Below are positions 19,632-29,414 of a DNA stretch of 64,000 nucleotides, one piece after another. Source of the DNA: Arcicella sp. (GTDB lineage Bacteria > Bacteroidota > Bacteroidia > Cytophagales > Spirosomataceae); NCBI GenBank assembly GCA_025354645.1, contig JANXML010000117.1, positions 1 through 64,000 of the forward strand, in the 5' to 3' direction. The position numbers and the translations under genes were made by a program. The notes under the pieces are model-generated. The model did not search any database, was not told the origin of the DNA, and worked only from the letters and a program-made list of their open reading frames with translations. The stretch's first letter is position 1. Every line of letters begins with the position of its first letter.

Positions 19632-20927
19632 ATGAATTACAGTCAATCAGCTCAATTATTAGAAAGAGCAAAAAAATCTCTTGCTGGTGGCGTGGCTTCT
19701 GAATTTAGAAAATATAATCATCCACACGCCATCTTTTATTCTCACGGTGCGGGCAATAAAATTTATGATGTGGATGGAAATGAATATTTGGATTATACCT
19801 TGAGTCAAGGTCCATTATTGCTTGGTCACAACCATCCCCACGTAGTTAAACGGGTGGAAGATTACGCAAAATTTGGGCAATTATACGCAGGACAGCACAT
19901 TTTGGAACTTGAGTTAGCTGAAAAATTACAACAAATTATTCCTTCTGCCGAGTTGATGCGTTTTTGTTTAGATGGCTCCGAGGCTGTACAAACCGCTTTT
20001 CGACTTGCTCGGGCAAAAACGGGCAAGCAAAAATTTCTTCGTTTTGAAGGACATTATCACGGTTGGTTAGACAACGTAGCTTGGGGATTTTCTGCTCCAT
20101 CGGTTGAACAAATGGGCGATATTGAACACCCGAATGTTTTCCCCTGGTCGGCAGGTTTGCCCGATGGCGTTGATGCTGAATTTATTACTATTCCTTGGAA
20201 TAATCGTGACTTATTGCGTAAAACTGTTCAACAACATTACCAACAAATTGCAGCAATTATCACCGAGCCAATTATGTGTAATAGTGGTTGTATTATCCCA
20301 GAAGACGGTTTTTTGCAAGGAATTAGAGATTTATGTGATGAATTTAATATTACTTGCATTTTTGATGAAGTAATAACGGGCTTTCGCACGTCTTTGGGAG
20401 GTATTCAGGCTTACTACAACATTACGCCCGACCTTTCAATTTTTGCAAAAGCAATGGCAAGTGGTTATCCAATTTCTGCCATTGTCGGCAAAAAAGCATG
20501 GATGAATCTAATTGTGGAAGGTAAAGTAATTCATGCGGGTACGATGAATTCAAGTTGCTCAACCGTGGCTGCGGCATTGGGAACAATTGAGGTTTTGGAA
20601 CAGGATGGAATATATGAAAACATCTATCAGTTGGGCTTGAAACTAATGAACGGATTGAAAGAAATTGGCAAAAAACAACGAAAAAATTTATTGGTTCAAG
20701 GACTTGGACCCATGTTGCATACAGGTTTTACGGATTTAGAAAAAGTAAGAGACTTTCGGGAAGTGATGACGTATGATAAAATAAAATTAGGAAAATTTGT
20801 TGCGGGCTTGCATGACAAAGGAATTCGCATTATTGGGCGTGGGCTTTGGTATATTTCAACCGTACATACGGAGTCAGAAATTGATAAAACGCTTGAAATT
20901 GCGGAAGAAGTACTTGATGGAATATAG
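19632..20927 (+). CDS. Class-III PLP aminotransferase (glutamate-1-semialdehyde aminomutase-like)
   Basis: LDGSEAVQTAFRLARAKTGKQKFLRFEGHYHGW, CIFDEVITGFRT, SIFAKAMASGYPISAIVG (PLP Lys). Confidence 0.9.
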   Translation: MNYSQSAQLLERAKKSLAGGVASEFRKYNHPHAIFYSHGAGNKIYDVDGNEYLDYTLSQGPLLLGHNHPHVVKRVEDYAKFGQLYAGQHILELELAEKLQQIIPSAELMRFCLDGSEAVQTAFRLARAKTGKQKFLRFEGHYHGWLDNVAWGFSAPSVEQMGDIEHPNVFPWSAGLPDGVDAEFITIPWNNRDLLRKTVQQHYQQIAAIITEPIMCNSGCIIPEDGFLQGIRDLCDEFNITCIFDEVITGFRTSLGGIQAYYNITPDLSIFAKAMASGYPISAIVGKKAWMNLIVEGKVIHAGTMNSSCSTVAAALGTIEVLEQDGIYENIYQLGLKLMNGLKEIGKKQRKNLLVQGLGPMLHTGFTDLEKVRDFREVMTYDKIKLGKFVAGLHDKGIRIIGRGLWYISTVHTESEIDKTLEIAEEVLDGI

Positions 20928-21025
20928 AATTCCAAACTCGCAAAGAACTGCCGAAGGCATCCGAATAGTAGTAATAATTAACCAATATTTTCTACATACT
21001 TTCATAAACCATAAACTATTTTATA

Positions 21026-22039
21026 ATGACAAATCATAAAGAAAATATGTCAGAAGTTGGCGTTGTTGGACTCGGTTTAATGGGTTGCAGCATTATTACG
21101 GCACTTTTAGTTGCAGGAAATAAGGTTGTTGCATTAGCTCCAATTGAAGCTGATTTAAAAAATGCACTTCATAAAATTCAACATAACTTAGCGTCTGCCG
21201 ACCACAACGGATTCTCTGAATATTCAATTGATGAAAATCTTTCCAGGTTAATTATTTCAAATAATTACCAAGATTTGAAAAATTGTAAGTTAGTGATGGA
21301 ATGTGTCACAGAAAATCTTGAAATAAAAAAACAAGTATATGCCTTAATTGAAAATAATATTACAGAAAATGCAATTCTTACAACCAACACTTCTGCCATT
21401 CCAATCACTGTATTGAAGGATTTTGTGAAATATCCTAAACGCTTTTTAGGAATGCACTGGGCAGAACCGTCTTACACAACAAAATTTTTAGAGATTATTT
21501 GCAGTCCAGAAACTGACATTAAATTTGCCGAATATTTGTATAAAATGGCAACAAAATGGGGCAAAGAACCAACTTTAGTTCGCAAAGATATTCGTGGATT
21601 TATCACAAACAGAATCATGTATGCCATGTATCGTGAGGCATTCTACTTGGTTGAAAATGGCTATGCAACCGTTGAAGATGTGGACAGAACTTGCCGAAAT
21701 GACGGCGGACATTGGATGCCTTTTTGTGGTCTTTTTAGATATATGGACATTACAGGTTTGCCCGCTTATTATACCGTAATGAAGGACCTATTTCCAACTT
21801 TAAATAATCAAACACACGTTCCAAAACTGATAGCAGATATAGCAGAGAATGGCGGAAAAGGCATTTTAAATGGTAAAGGCTTTTACAATTATACGCCCGA
21901 AGAAGCCGAGGAATGGGAAAAAGCTTACCAAGAATTCGCTTTTGAAATAAGTAGATTATCTTCAAAATATCCCAGCAATTTAGTAGAAAAAAGGATACTC
22001 AATAAAGAGAAAGTTAACGGTAAAGAAATAACAATCTAA
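21026..22039 (+). CDS. 3-hydroxyacyl-CoA dehydrogenase family protein (NAD-binding; possibly carnitine-dehydrogenase-like)
   Basis: VGVVGLGLMGCSIITALLVAGNKVVAL Rossmann start, LTTNTSAIPITVL, KDIRGFITNRIMYAMYREAFYLVE. Confidence 0.88.
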   Translation: MTNHKENMSEVGVVGLGLMGCSIITALLVAGNKVVALAPIEADLKNALHKIQHNLASADHNGFSEYSIDENLSRLIISNNYQDLKNCKLVMECVTENLEIKKQVYALIENNITENAILTTNTSAIPITVLKDFVKYPKRFLGMHWAEPSYTTKFLEIICSPETDIKFAEYLYKMATKWGKEPTLVRKDIRGFITNRIMYAMYREAFYLVENGYATVEDVDRTCRNDGGHWMPFCGLFRYMDITGLPAYYTVMKDLFPTLNNQTHVPKLIADIAENGGKGILNGKGFYNYTPEEAEEWEKAYQEFAFEISRLSSKYPSNLVEKRILNKEKVNGKEITI

Positions 22040-22049
22040 GGCTAAAATC

Positions 22050-23705
22050 ATGCTAAATAAAAGACGAATAAACCTAATCTTAATATTATTTTCTTCATTA
22101 ATTGGACATTTGCTAATTGGTCAAAAACCAACGAAGGCAAACAAAGATAATTCATTCAGCACCAACTTGTTACCTAACGAAATGTGGTGGGGTGGTCTAA
22201 GTAGTAACGGCTATAAAATGCCTTACGATAAAACTACGAATTTAACAATTGACCTTTGGGCAAATAATGACGAAAATCAATCGCAACCCCTACTGATTTC
22301 AAGTAAAGGGCGTTATGTTTGGTGCGAAGACCCCATAATGTACGCTTTTACCAATGGAAAATTAACCGTTAGTAGCAGAACTGGCATAATTCAATCGGGC
22401 AAAGCGGGAGATAATTTAAAGACAGCTTATCAATTTGTTTCAAATAAATATTTTCCATCGAATGGGCATATTCCTGACCCAAAAATGTTCACTTTACCTC
22501 AATACAATACCTGGATTGAATTAATGTATGATCAACGGGAAGACAAAATTCTACAATATGCACAAAGCATTCTTGATAAAGGTTATCCGCCAGGTGTTTT
22601 GATGATTGATGATACTTGGCAAGAGAATTATGGAATTTGGGAGTTTTCGCCCAATCGTTTTAAAGACCCAAAAGGAATGGTTAAAAAACTGCACAAAATG
22701 GGCTTTAAAGTTATGCTTTGGATTTGCCCTTTTATCAGTGCCGACTCTGAGAATTTTAGGTATTTAGCAAAAAATGGAATGCTATTATTGCGTAATCAAG
22801 CAGGTAAACCAGTAAATTGGGATGAAAACACGCAAAGTAAAGTCGCCATTATTCCTTGGTGGAATGGTTACAGTGGACTTTTGGACTTGACAAATCCAAA
22901 AACACAAAAATGGTTTAATGATCGTCTGGATCATCTGGTTAATGACTATGGTGTAGATGGTTTCAAATTAGATGCTGGCGATGGACAATTTTATAAAGAT
23001 AATTTGGTTTCAAAAAACCCTGCAACGCCAAATGACCATACGATGTTATTTGGAAAAGTAGGATTAAAATATGATTTGAATGAATACAGAGCATCCTTCA
23101 AAATGGCTGGTACTCAACTTGTTCAAAGATTACGAGACAAAAATCATTCTTGGGGAGAATTAAATGAATTAATCCCTGGAATTATTGCTCAAGGACTTAT
23201 GGGTTATGCATACACCTGCCCAGATATGATTGGCGGCGGACAATGGACTTCATTTTTGGATTCTACTAAATTGGATCAAGAATTAGTGGTTCGTTCTGCA
23301 CAAATTCACGCTTTAATGCCAATGATGCAGTTTTCCGTTGCTCCGTGGCGTATTTTAACGAAAGAGCAAGACGAAATCTGCAAAAAAATGGCAATTCTTC
23401 ACGAATCATTTGGAGAAAAAATTGTTGAATTGGCTCGACAGTCTTCAAAATCAGGTGAACCGATTGCCCGTTCTATGCTCTATAATTATCCAAACTCAAG
23501 TTATGAAAAAATAAAGGACGAATTTATGTTGGGATCAGACATTTTAGTGGCACCTGTCTTGCAAAAAGGGGCAAGAAACCGTACTGTAGTATTTCCGAAG
23601 GGCAATTGGCTTGGCGAAGACGGTAGCAAAGTTGTCGGACCATCAACGCAAACAATTCAAGTTCCTTTGGAAAGACTACCTTATTATACGCTTCAAAAAG
23701 ATTAA
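22050..23705 (+). CDS. Glycoside hydrolase family 31
   Basis: VLMIDDTWQENYGIWEFSPNRFKDPKGMVKKLHKMGFKVMLWICPF, YGVDGFKLDAGD (nucleophile region), FMLGSDILVAPVLQKG. Confidence 0.88.
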   Translation: MLNKRRINLILILFSSLIGHLLIGQKPTKANKDNSFSTNLLPNEMWWGGLSSNGYKMPYDKTTNLTIDLWANNDENQSQPLLISSKGRYVWCEDPIMYAFTNGKLTVSSRTGIIQSGKAGDNLKTAYQFVSNKYFPSNGHIPDPKMFTLPQYNTWIELMYDQREDKILQYAQSILDKGYPPGVLMIDDTWQENYGIWEFSPNRFKDPKGMVKKLHKMGFKVMLWICPFISADSENFRYLAKNGMLLLRNQAGKPVNWDENTQSKVAIIPWWNGYSGLLDLTNPKTQKWFNDRLDHLVNDYGVDGFKLDAGDGQFYKDNLVSKNPATPNDHTMLFGKVGLKYDLNEYRASFKMAGTQLVQRLRDKNHSWGELNELIPGIIAQGLMGYAYTCPDMIGGGQWTSFLDSTKLDQELVVRSAQIHALMPMMQFSVAPWRILTKEQDEICKKMAILHESFGEKIVELARQSSKSGEPIARSMLYNYPNSSYEKIKDEFMLGSDILVAPVLQKGARNRTVVFPKGNWLGEDGSKVVGPSTQTIQVPLERLPYYTLQKD

Positions 23706-23722
23706 CGAACTCATTTTTAAAA

Positions 23723-24802
23723 ATGAAAATATCTGTCTTCCTACTCATTTTCACCTTAGTTTTTCAGGTTAAAATAAACGCACAGTCAACCTACAAGTTT
23801 GAAACCTATGCAGGCTCAGTGGATGGTTTTTTAGATGGATATAGAAAAAAGGCTTTGTTCCGTTCACCAGAAGGCATAACCGCTGATGATAAAGGAAATT
23901 TGTACATTACAGAATACCGTTCAAGTATCATCAGAAAAATAAATGCAAAGGGGATTGTTTCCATTTTGGCAGGACAACCGTTAAAAACAGGCTACGCCGA
24001 TGGCAAAGTTTTTGAATCACTAATCGACCGTCCTCATGGGATTGCCGTTGACAAAAAAGGAAATATTTTCTTTTGCGATATGAAAAATCATCTCATTCGC
24101 AAAATTGATTGCAAAGGAATTATCAGTACTATTGCTGGTGAAAGTGGTAAGGCTGGAATTAATAATGGCATTGGGAAAAACGCACAATTCAATCAACCAG
24201 AGGGAATTGTGGTTGATAGTAAGGGTAACTTATTCGTTGCAGACACCTATAATTTTATTGTAAGAAAAATTGATAAAAATGGGAATGTTACAACTTTTGC
24301 AGGAGTTGGAACAGAAAAAGGATATTCTGATGGACAAGAAAAGAAGGCTCTTTTTAATATGCCAATTGGGATTGCCATTGATAAAAAAGATAATTTATTT
24401 GTCTTAGATGCCATTTACGACAGCTCCGAACAAGGGAATAGTGTTATTAGAAAAATTGACCCAAAGGGAAATGTAACAACTTTTGCGGGTGTTAAAGGTA
24501 AAAATGGACACAAAGACGGAAAGTTACAAAAAGCAATTTTTAACAAGCCTGTAGGCATTACGGTAGCAAATGATGGAACCATTTTTATTGCAGATACTGA
24601 GGCAGATTTGATAAGAATGATTGATATAAATGGAAACGTAACCACGATTGGTGGTCAGTATCTTACCGAGAAAAGTCAAGATGGAATTGGAAGTAAAGCT
24701 GCTTTCTCTGACCCGCAATCTATTGTAGCTACCCCTAATGGTGATATTTTCATAACAGACACCTTCAATAATAAAATAGTAAAAGGTACTAAAATTAAAT
24801 AA
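23723..24802 (+). CDS. Secreted NHL-repeat protein
   Basis: Signal peptide and tandem repeats of the type 'FNQPEGIVVDSKGNLFVADTYNFIVRKIDKNGNVTTFAG'. Confidence 0.93.
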   Translation: MKISVFLLIFTLVFQVKINAQSTYKFETYAGSVDGFLDGYRKKALFRSPEGITADDKGNLYITEYRSSIIRKINAKGIVSILAGQPLKTGYADGKVFESLIDRPHGIAVDKKGNIFFCDMKNHLIRKIDCKGIISTIAGESGKAGINNGIGKNAQFNQPEGIVVDSKGNLFVADTYNFIVRKIDKNGNVTTFAGVGTEKGYSDGQEKKALFNMPIGIAIDKKDNLFVLDAIYDSSEQGNSVIRKIDPKGNVTTFAGVKGKNGHKDGKLQKAIFNKPVGITVANDGTIFIADTEADLIRMIDINGNVTTIGGQYLTEKSQDGIGSKAAFSDPQSIVATPNGDIFITDTFNNKIVKGTKIK

Positions 24803-24810
24803 AAACATAA

Positions 24811-25905
24811 ATGTTCACCATTGACGCTCATCTTGACCTTGCCACAAACGCAATTAGCTATAATCGTGATTTAACAAAATCTGCTCACGAAATTCGAAAA
24901 AGAGAGATTTTTCTTGAACTATCAGACACACAAGATAGAGGCAATGGAACCGTTACATTACCTGACTTGAGAAAAGGAAATTTAGGCTTGGTGGTTGCCA
25001 CACTAATTTCTCGTTTTTCAGCGGGAGGCAAACCCATAGCCTCGCTTAGTTTGCCTGGCTGGCATTCGCCTGAACAAGCATATTCCTTCGGACAAGCACA
25101 ATTGGCTTGGTATCAAACAATGGAGTATAAGGGAGAAATGGTACAAATAAACAACCTTGAAACCTTAGAAAATCATTTAAAATTATGGCAAGATGAATCC
25201 GTTTTGAATGAATCAAAACCTGTTGGATATATCCTAAGTTTGGAAGGAGCAGATTCAATTATTGATTTTAATTACTTGGAAAAGTACTATAACAATGGAC
25301 TACGAGCAATTGGACCCGCTCATTTCGGACCAGGTCGTTATGCCGCAGGAACCCACAGTGATGGAAGCGGATTGACCCAAATTGGCAAAGAATTATTAAC
25401 CAAAATGGATAGCCTGAACATTATTTTGGATGCTACGCATTTAACCGATAAAGGCTTTTTTGAAGCAATGGACTTGTTTAATGGAACCGTTTGGGCAAGT
25501 CATCAAAACTGTAGAGCAATAATTCAAGGTGAACGTCAATTTAGTGATGAGCAACTGAGAATAATAATTGAACGAGGAGGCGTTATTGGTGGAGCTTTGG
25601 ATGCTTGGATGCTTTATGAAAACTACAAATTTGGGGATAATCCAAAACAGTTAGGTGTAAATCTGGAAAAATTAGTGAATCATTTTGATCATATTTGCCA
25701 AATAGCTGGTAATTCAAATCATATTGGTTTTGGCACTGATTTAGATGGGCTTTTTGGAACTGAACAATCTCCTTATGATTTAGACACGATTGCTGATGTT
25801 GCAAAATTTGAAAATATTCTAACACTGAGAGGGTATAATCAATCAGACTTGGAAAATATATTTCATAAAAACTGGCTAAGAATCATTAGACAAACTTGGC
25901 TTTAA
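24811..25905 (+). CDS. Membrane dipeptidase-like protein (peptidase M19)
   Basis: MFTIDAHLDLA, GLRAIGPAHFGPGRYAAGTHSDGSGLTQIGKELLTKMDSLNIILDATHLTDKGF, HIGFGTDLDGLFG. Confidence 0.88.
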   Translation: MFTIDAHLDLATNAISYNRDLTKSAHEIRKREIFLELSDTQDRGNGTVTLPDLRKGNLGLVVATLISRFSAGGKPIASLSLPGWHSPEQAYSFGQAQLAWYQTMEYKGEMVQINNLETLENHLKLWQDESVLNESKPVGYILSLEGADSIIDFNYLEKYYNNGLRAIGPAHFGPGRYAAGTHSDGSGLTQIGKELLTKMDSLNIILDATHLTDKGFFEAMDLFNGTVWASHQNCRAIIQGERQFSDEQLRIIIERGGVIGGALDAWMLYENYKFGDNPKQLGVNLEKLVNHFDHICQIAGNSNHIGFGTDLDGLFGTEQSPYDLDTIADVAKFENILTLRGYNQSDLENIFHKNWLRIIRQTWL

Positions 25906-26792
25906 TTTTCGTAAAACTTATTATATTTTTCACTTTCAAAAGCCTTTTTTCTGTATTCTTTTGGCGTAAGATTTTTGGCTTTTTTAAATAAGCGATTGAA
26001 ATTGGAAAGATTATCAAAACCTGCATCAAACGAAATCTGAGAAATACTTCTATTATTGTCCATTAATAAACTACAAGCATAGCCAATTCTTACTTTCAAA
26101 ACATACTCAGAAAAAGTCAAATTATAAGTTTTCTTAAATAAAACACTAAAAGTTGTACTCGACATATTTACAACATCAAGCACATCCTTCATCTGAATTT
26201 TCTTCTGGAAATTCTGCATAATATATTTGATAACTTTTTTCATTGAATTACTTTTCTCGGCTTGAAAAGTACTGGTAAAATTTGGACTTGCTAATAAAAG
26301 ATACTCCTTTGTTCTGGAAATCGTTTCAAATATATTAAACAAACTATACAATCGAACTTCGGGAGAAGCATTAATCATTTTCACCATCGCATTGGTAATT
26401 TCCCGCTTCGTTTCGCCCAAAATCAAGCATCCTTGCGTTGAATCGTCTAATACCTTTCGCATTTTCTCATTTTCAGGAATATTAAAAAAAGTTTCTCCAA
26501 GAAAATTATCCAAAAATTGAATTACAATTCCTTCTCCTTGAAATCCCTTTTCGGTGTTGAAATAATGGTCGTCGCAAAGCCACTCGTGGGGTAAATTTGA
26601 GCCAATTAAAACCAAATCACCTTCTTCAAATTGATCAATATTATCGCCTACCATGCGTTTCCCAGAACCCTTATTAATCAAAACCAATTCAAATTCAGGA
26701 TGATAATGCCACCTTGAAAAAGGATTTCTTTCGTGATAAAAAATAAAAGATTGGTTAGTATCTTTCATTAAATTAATTTCAACAGCTTTCAT
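25902..26792 (-). CDS. AraC-family transcriptional regulator with cupin sensor domain
   Basis: FSRWHYHPEFELVLINKGSGKRMVGD cupin; C-terminal ISQISFDAGFDNLSNFNRLFKKAKNLTPKEYRKK HTH. Confidence 0.93.
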   Translation of the reverse strand: MKAVEINLMKDTNQSFIFYHERNPFSRWHYHPEFELVLINKGSGKRMVGDNIDQFEEGDLVLIGSNLPHEWLCDDHYFNTEKGFQGEGIVIQFLDNFLGETFFNIPENEKMRKVLDDSTQGCLILGETKREITNAMVKMINASPEVRLYSLFNIFETISRTKEYLLLASPNFTSTFQAEKSNSMKKVIKYIMQNFQKKIQMKDVLDVVNMSSTTFSVLFKKTYNLTFSEYVLKVRIGYACSLLMDNNRSISQISFDAGFDNLSNFNRLFKKAKNLTPKEYRKKAFESEKYNKFYEN

Positions 26793-26981
26793 AATTTTAA
26801 AATTTTGATTGGGTATTTCCGATTGTGGAGATAAGTTAATAAAAATGAATGAAATAGTTGTCGTTTTAATGAAATAAGGTTTTCACTTACATAATTTGTA
26901 TTGAAAATATCAAAAACAATTCTGAAAAACTTACAGTAAACTAAAATGCTACTTCTGTCGTTTATTAAAAAAATAAATTCA

Positions 26982-27644
26982 ATGAAGTACCTTTTTTTTA
27001 TTCTTGTTATACCACATATTATTTTTGCACAAAGAGACTCACTTCTTTATAAAATGTCAACCATTGAATTTATGAAGTTACCTGAGTTGAATAAACAAAT
27101 TGATGCAAAAAACCCCAATAATGCACTTTTAGACGCAGCCCTTTTTCACATCACCAACGAACAAAGAGTAGTTCATAATTTGCCTAAGTTTAAGTATTCT
27201 TATTCTCTTCATAAAGCCACCAACGAACATTCGGAAGCAATGATTAATCAAGATTTTTATAGCCATGAAAATCCGTTTAGTCCAGCAAATAGAAAGATGA
27301 CGGATAGAATTTTTCTCTATACTTTGGAATTTAAAGAAATGGCAGAAAACATAGCTCAGCACGATATCTTGGGCGGTATAGATGAAAGATATTGCTTTGA
27401 AATACCAAGAAATAGTCAAGATTATGTGTATTTGAATTGTGAGACTAAAAAGCCTGTACCAATGCGAACATATGCAGAATTGGCTCGATCTGTTGTGGAG
27501 GGTTGGATGAATTCTCCTCATCATCGAGAGAATATCCTAAATCCAAGGTTAAAATCGTTAGCTTGTTCTGGTAGAATCTCAAAAAACCCGTTTAAAACTA
27601 AACGTAGTCCATTTGCTCGATTAACACAAGATTTCGGTGGCTAA
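26982..27644 (+). CDS. Secreted CAP (SCP/PR1) domain protein
   Basis: HITNEQRVVHNLPKFKYSYSLHKATNEHSEAMINQDFYSHENPFSPANRKMTDRI ... SVVEGWMNSPHHRENILNPRLKSLACSG. Start moved to the internal Met that begins a signal peptide. Confidence 0.85.
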   Translation: MKYLFFILVIPHIIFAQRDSLLYKMSTIEFMKLPELNKQIDAKNPNNALLDAALFHITNEQRVVHNLPKFKYSYSLHKATNEHSEAMINQDFYSHENPFSPANRKMTDRIFLYTLEFKEMAENIAQHDILGGIDERYCFEIPRNSQDYVYLNCETKKPVPMRTYAELARSVVEGWMNSPHHRENILNPRLKSLACSGRISKNPFKTKRSPFARLTQDFGG

Positions 27645-27686
27645 AATAATTCGAAAATAAAATATTTGTTTTTGATTAAAAACACC

Positions 27687-27719
27687 CGTTTAATTACTTA
27701 GAATTAAGCGTTTTTTTTT
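27687..27719 (+). terminator. Rho-independent terminator
   Basis: CGTTTAATT-acttag-AATTAAGCG followed by a run of Ts. Confidence 0.65.
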
Positions 27720-27896
27720 AGTATATTTGTAATTATCCTCCTTCCTTAATCCCTCTAATTATTACAATCACAAGCTAAAAGTACAATTTTTTAAACAAAT
27801 TATCTCTTTTAGATTACTAACTCATTGATAATTAAGTAATTATCTTATCAATGAATTCTTGTTTCTAAAAAGATACAAACTATAAAAATATAACGA

Positions 27897-29324
27897 ATGA
27901 AATTAACATTTTGGGGAGCAACAAGACAGGTGACTGGTAGTATGTATTTACTTGAATTAGACGATGAATATAAAATTCTGATTGATTGCGGAACAAATAT
28001 GGAACGGGACATTGATTATGGTCAGACCGTTACGAATAAAGCATTTTTCCCTTTTGAACCATCACAAGTAAATTTAGTTCTTCTAACACACGCACACATA
28101 GACCATTCTGGGAATATTCCAATGCTCTATCGTGAGGGATATGAGGGGCAGGTCTTATGTACTTCACCAACCGCAGAATTATCAAATCTGCTACTTCATG
28201 ATTCGGCTAATCTAAACTTGAAAAAAATAAAACAAGCAGAAGGTGATAGTAAGAAAAAGAAGAAAAAAATGGATAGATTGCTCGTTAAAGGCGATTTATA
28301 TTTGCAAAAAGATGTTGAAGATGCCATGTCTAATTTTGTAAGTATTCGTTTTAATCAAAGATTTAAAGTATCAGATACGGCTTGGGTAACTTTTATTCCT
28401 GCTGGACATTTGTTGGGTGCGGCACATATCATTTTGGAAGTAAAAGAAAATGGAAACATGAAAAGTATCTGCTTTTCTGGAGACATCGGTCGTAAAAATT
28501 ATCCACTTCATATTGACCCATCTGCCGAGATTCCTGATGTTGATTATTTGTTATGCGAAACCACTTATGGAGCAAGATTACACGAAGACAAACAGTTGCC
28601 AGAAGATGCCTTGGGAGATGTAATTAAAAGAACTTGCATTGATATTCCAGGACGTTTAATCATTCCAGCGTTTTCTGTTGGGCGTACTCAAGCCTTGCTT
28701 TTCACGTTGAGTAAACTTTATACAGAAAAAGGATTTCAACCAATTAAAGTATTCAGCGACAGCCCTTTGGCTTATGCTTCAACCAGAGTTTATCAGAAAA
28801 ATTTGAAGCAATTAAACAAAGAAGCACAAAGTTTTCAAGATGAAAATGAAACACTTTTTGACTTTGAAAACTTACAATATATTCAATCAGAAAAATCCAG
28901 CAAAGCTATTTCAAATTATGGTGAACCTTGTATTATAATTTCTGCATCTGGAATGATTTCGGGTGGGCGAGTGGAACAACACATCGCCGCCAACATAAAT
29001 AATCCTTATTGCACCATACTTTTAGTCGGATATGCGTCCGAAGGAACGCTCGGTTGGCGATTGATGAACGGACAGAAAACCCTTAGAATCAAGGATATAG
29101 AACATAATGTATTAGCAAACGTCGAAAAAATAGACGTTTTCTCTGGACATGGTGATCAAGCTGATTTATTGAATTTTGTAAAAAAACAGTCTAAAGAAAA
29201 ACTCAAAAAAGTATTCTTGATTCACGGTGAAATCGAAAGTATGGGTGTTTTCAGAGATGCTTTGGAAGATGAAGGTTATCTAAATGTTGAAATTCCTGAA
29301 TATGGTCAAAGTTATGAATTATAG
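27897..29324 (+). CDS. MBL-fold/beta-CASP RNA-processing-exonuclease-like metallohydrolase
   Basis: LTFWGATRQVTGSMYLLE, LLTHAHIDHSGNIPMLYREGY, IPAFSVGRTQALLFTL, IIISASGMISGGRVEQHI, VFSGHGDQADLL. Confidence 0.93.
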   Translation: MKLTFWGATRQVTGSMYLLELDDEYKILIDCGTNMERDIDYGQTVTNKAFFPFEPSQVNLVLLTHAHIDHSGNIPMLYREGYEGQVLCTSPTAELSNLLLHDSANLNLKKIKQAEGDSKKKKKKMDRLLVKGDLYLQKDVEDAMSNFVSIRFNQRFKVSDTAWVTFIPAGHLLGAAHIILEVKENGNMKSICFSGDIGRKNYPLHIDPSAEIPDVDYLLCETTYGARLHEDKQLPEDALGDVIKRTCIDIPGRLIIPAFSVGRTQALLFTLSKLYTEKGFQPIKVFSDSPLAYASTRVYQKNLKQLNKEAQSFQDENETLFDFENLQYIQSEKSSKAISNYGEPCIIISASGMISGGRVEQHIAANINNPYCTILLVGYASEGTLGWRLMNGQKTLRIKDIEHNVLANVEKIDVFSGHGDQADLLNFVKKQSKEKLKKVFLIHGEIESMGVFRDALEDEGYLNVEIPEYGQSYEL

Positions 29325-29334
29325 ATTTCAACTT

Positions 29335-29377
29335 AAAAAATGGAAGGCTTCGCATTGTGCAAAGCCTTCCATTTTTT
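29335..29377. terminator. Rho-independent (bidirectional-capable) terminator
   Basis: Perfect 16-bp stem AAAAAATGGAAGGCTT (29335-29350) / AAGCCTTCCATTTTTT (29362-29377). Confidence 0.9.
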
Positions 29378-29414
29378 ATGCTACTTTTGTTTCCAAATAT
29401 CACGATTAAAAAAA

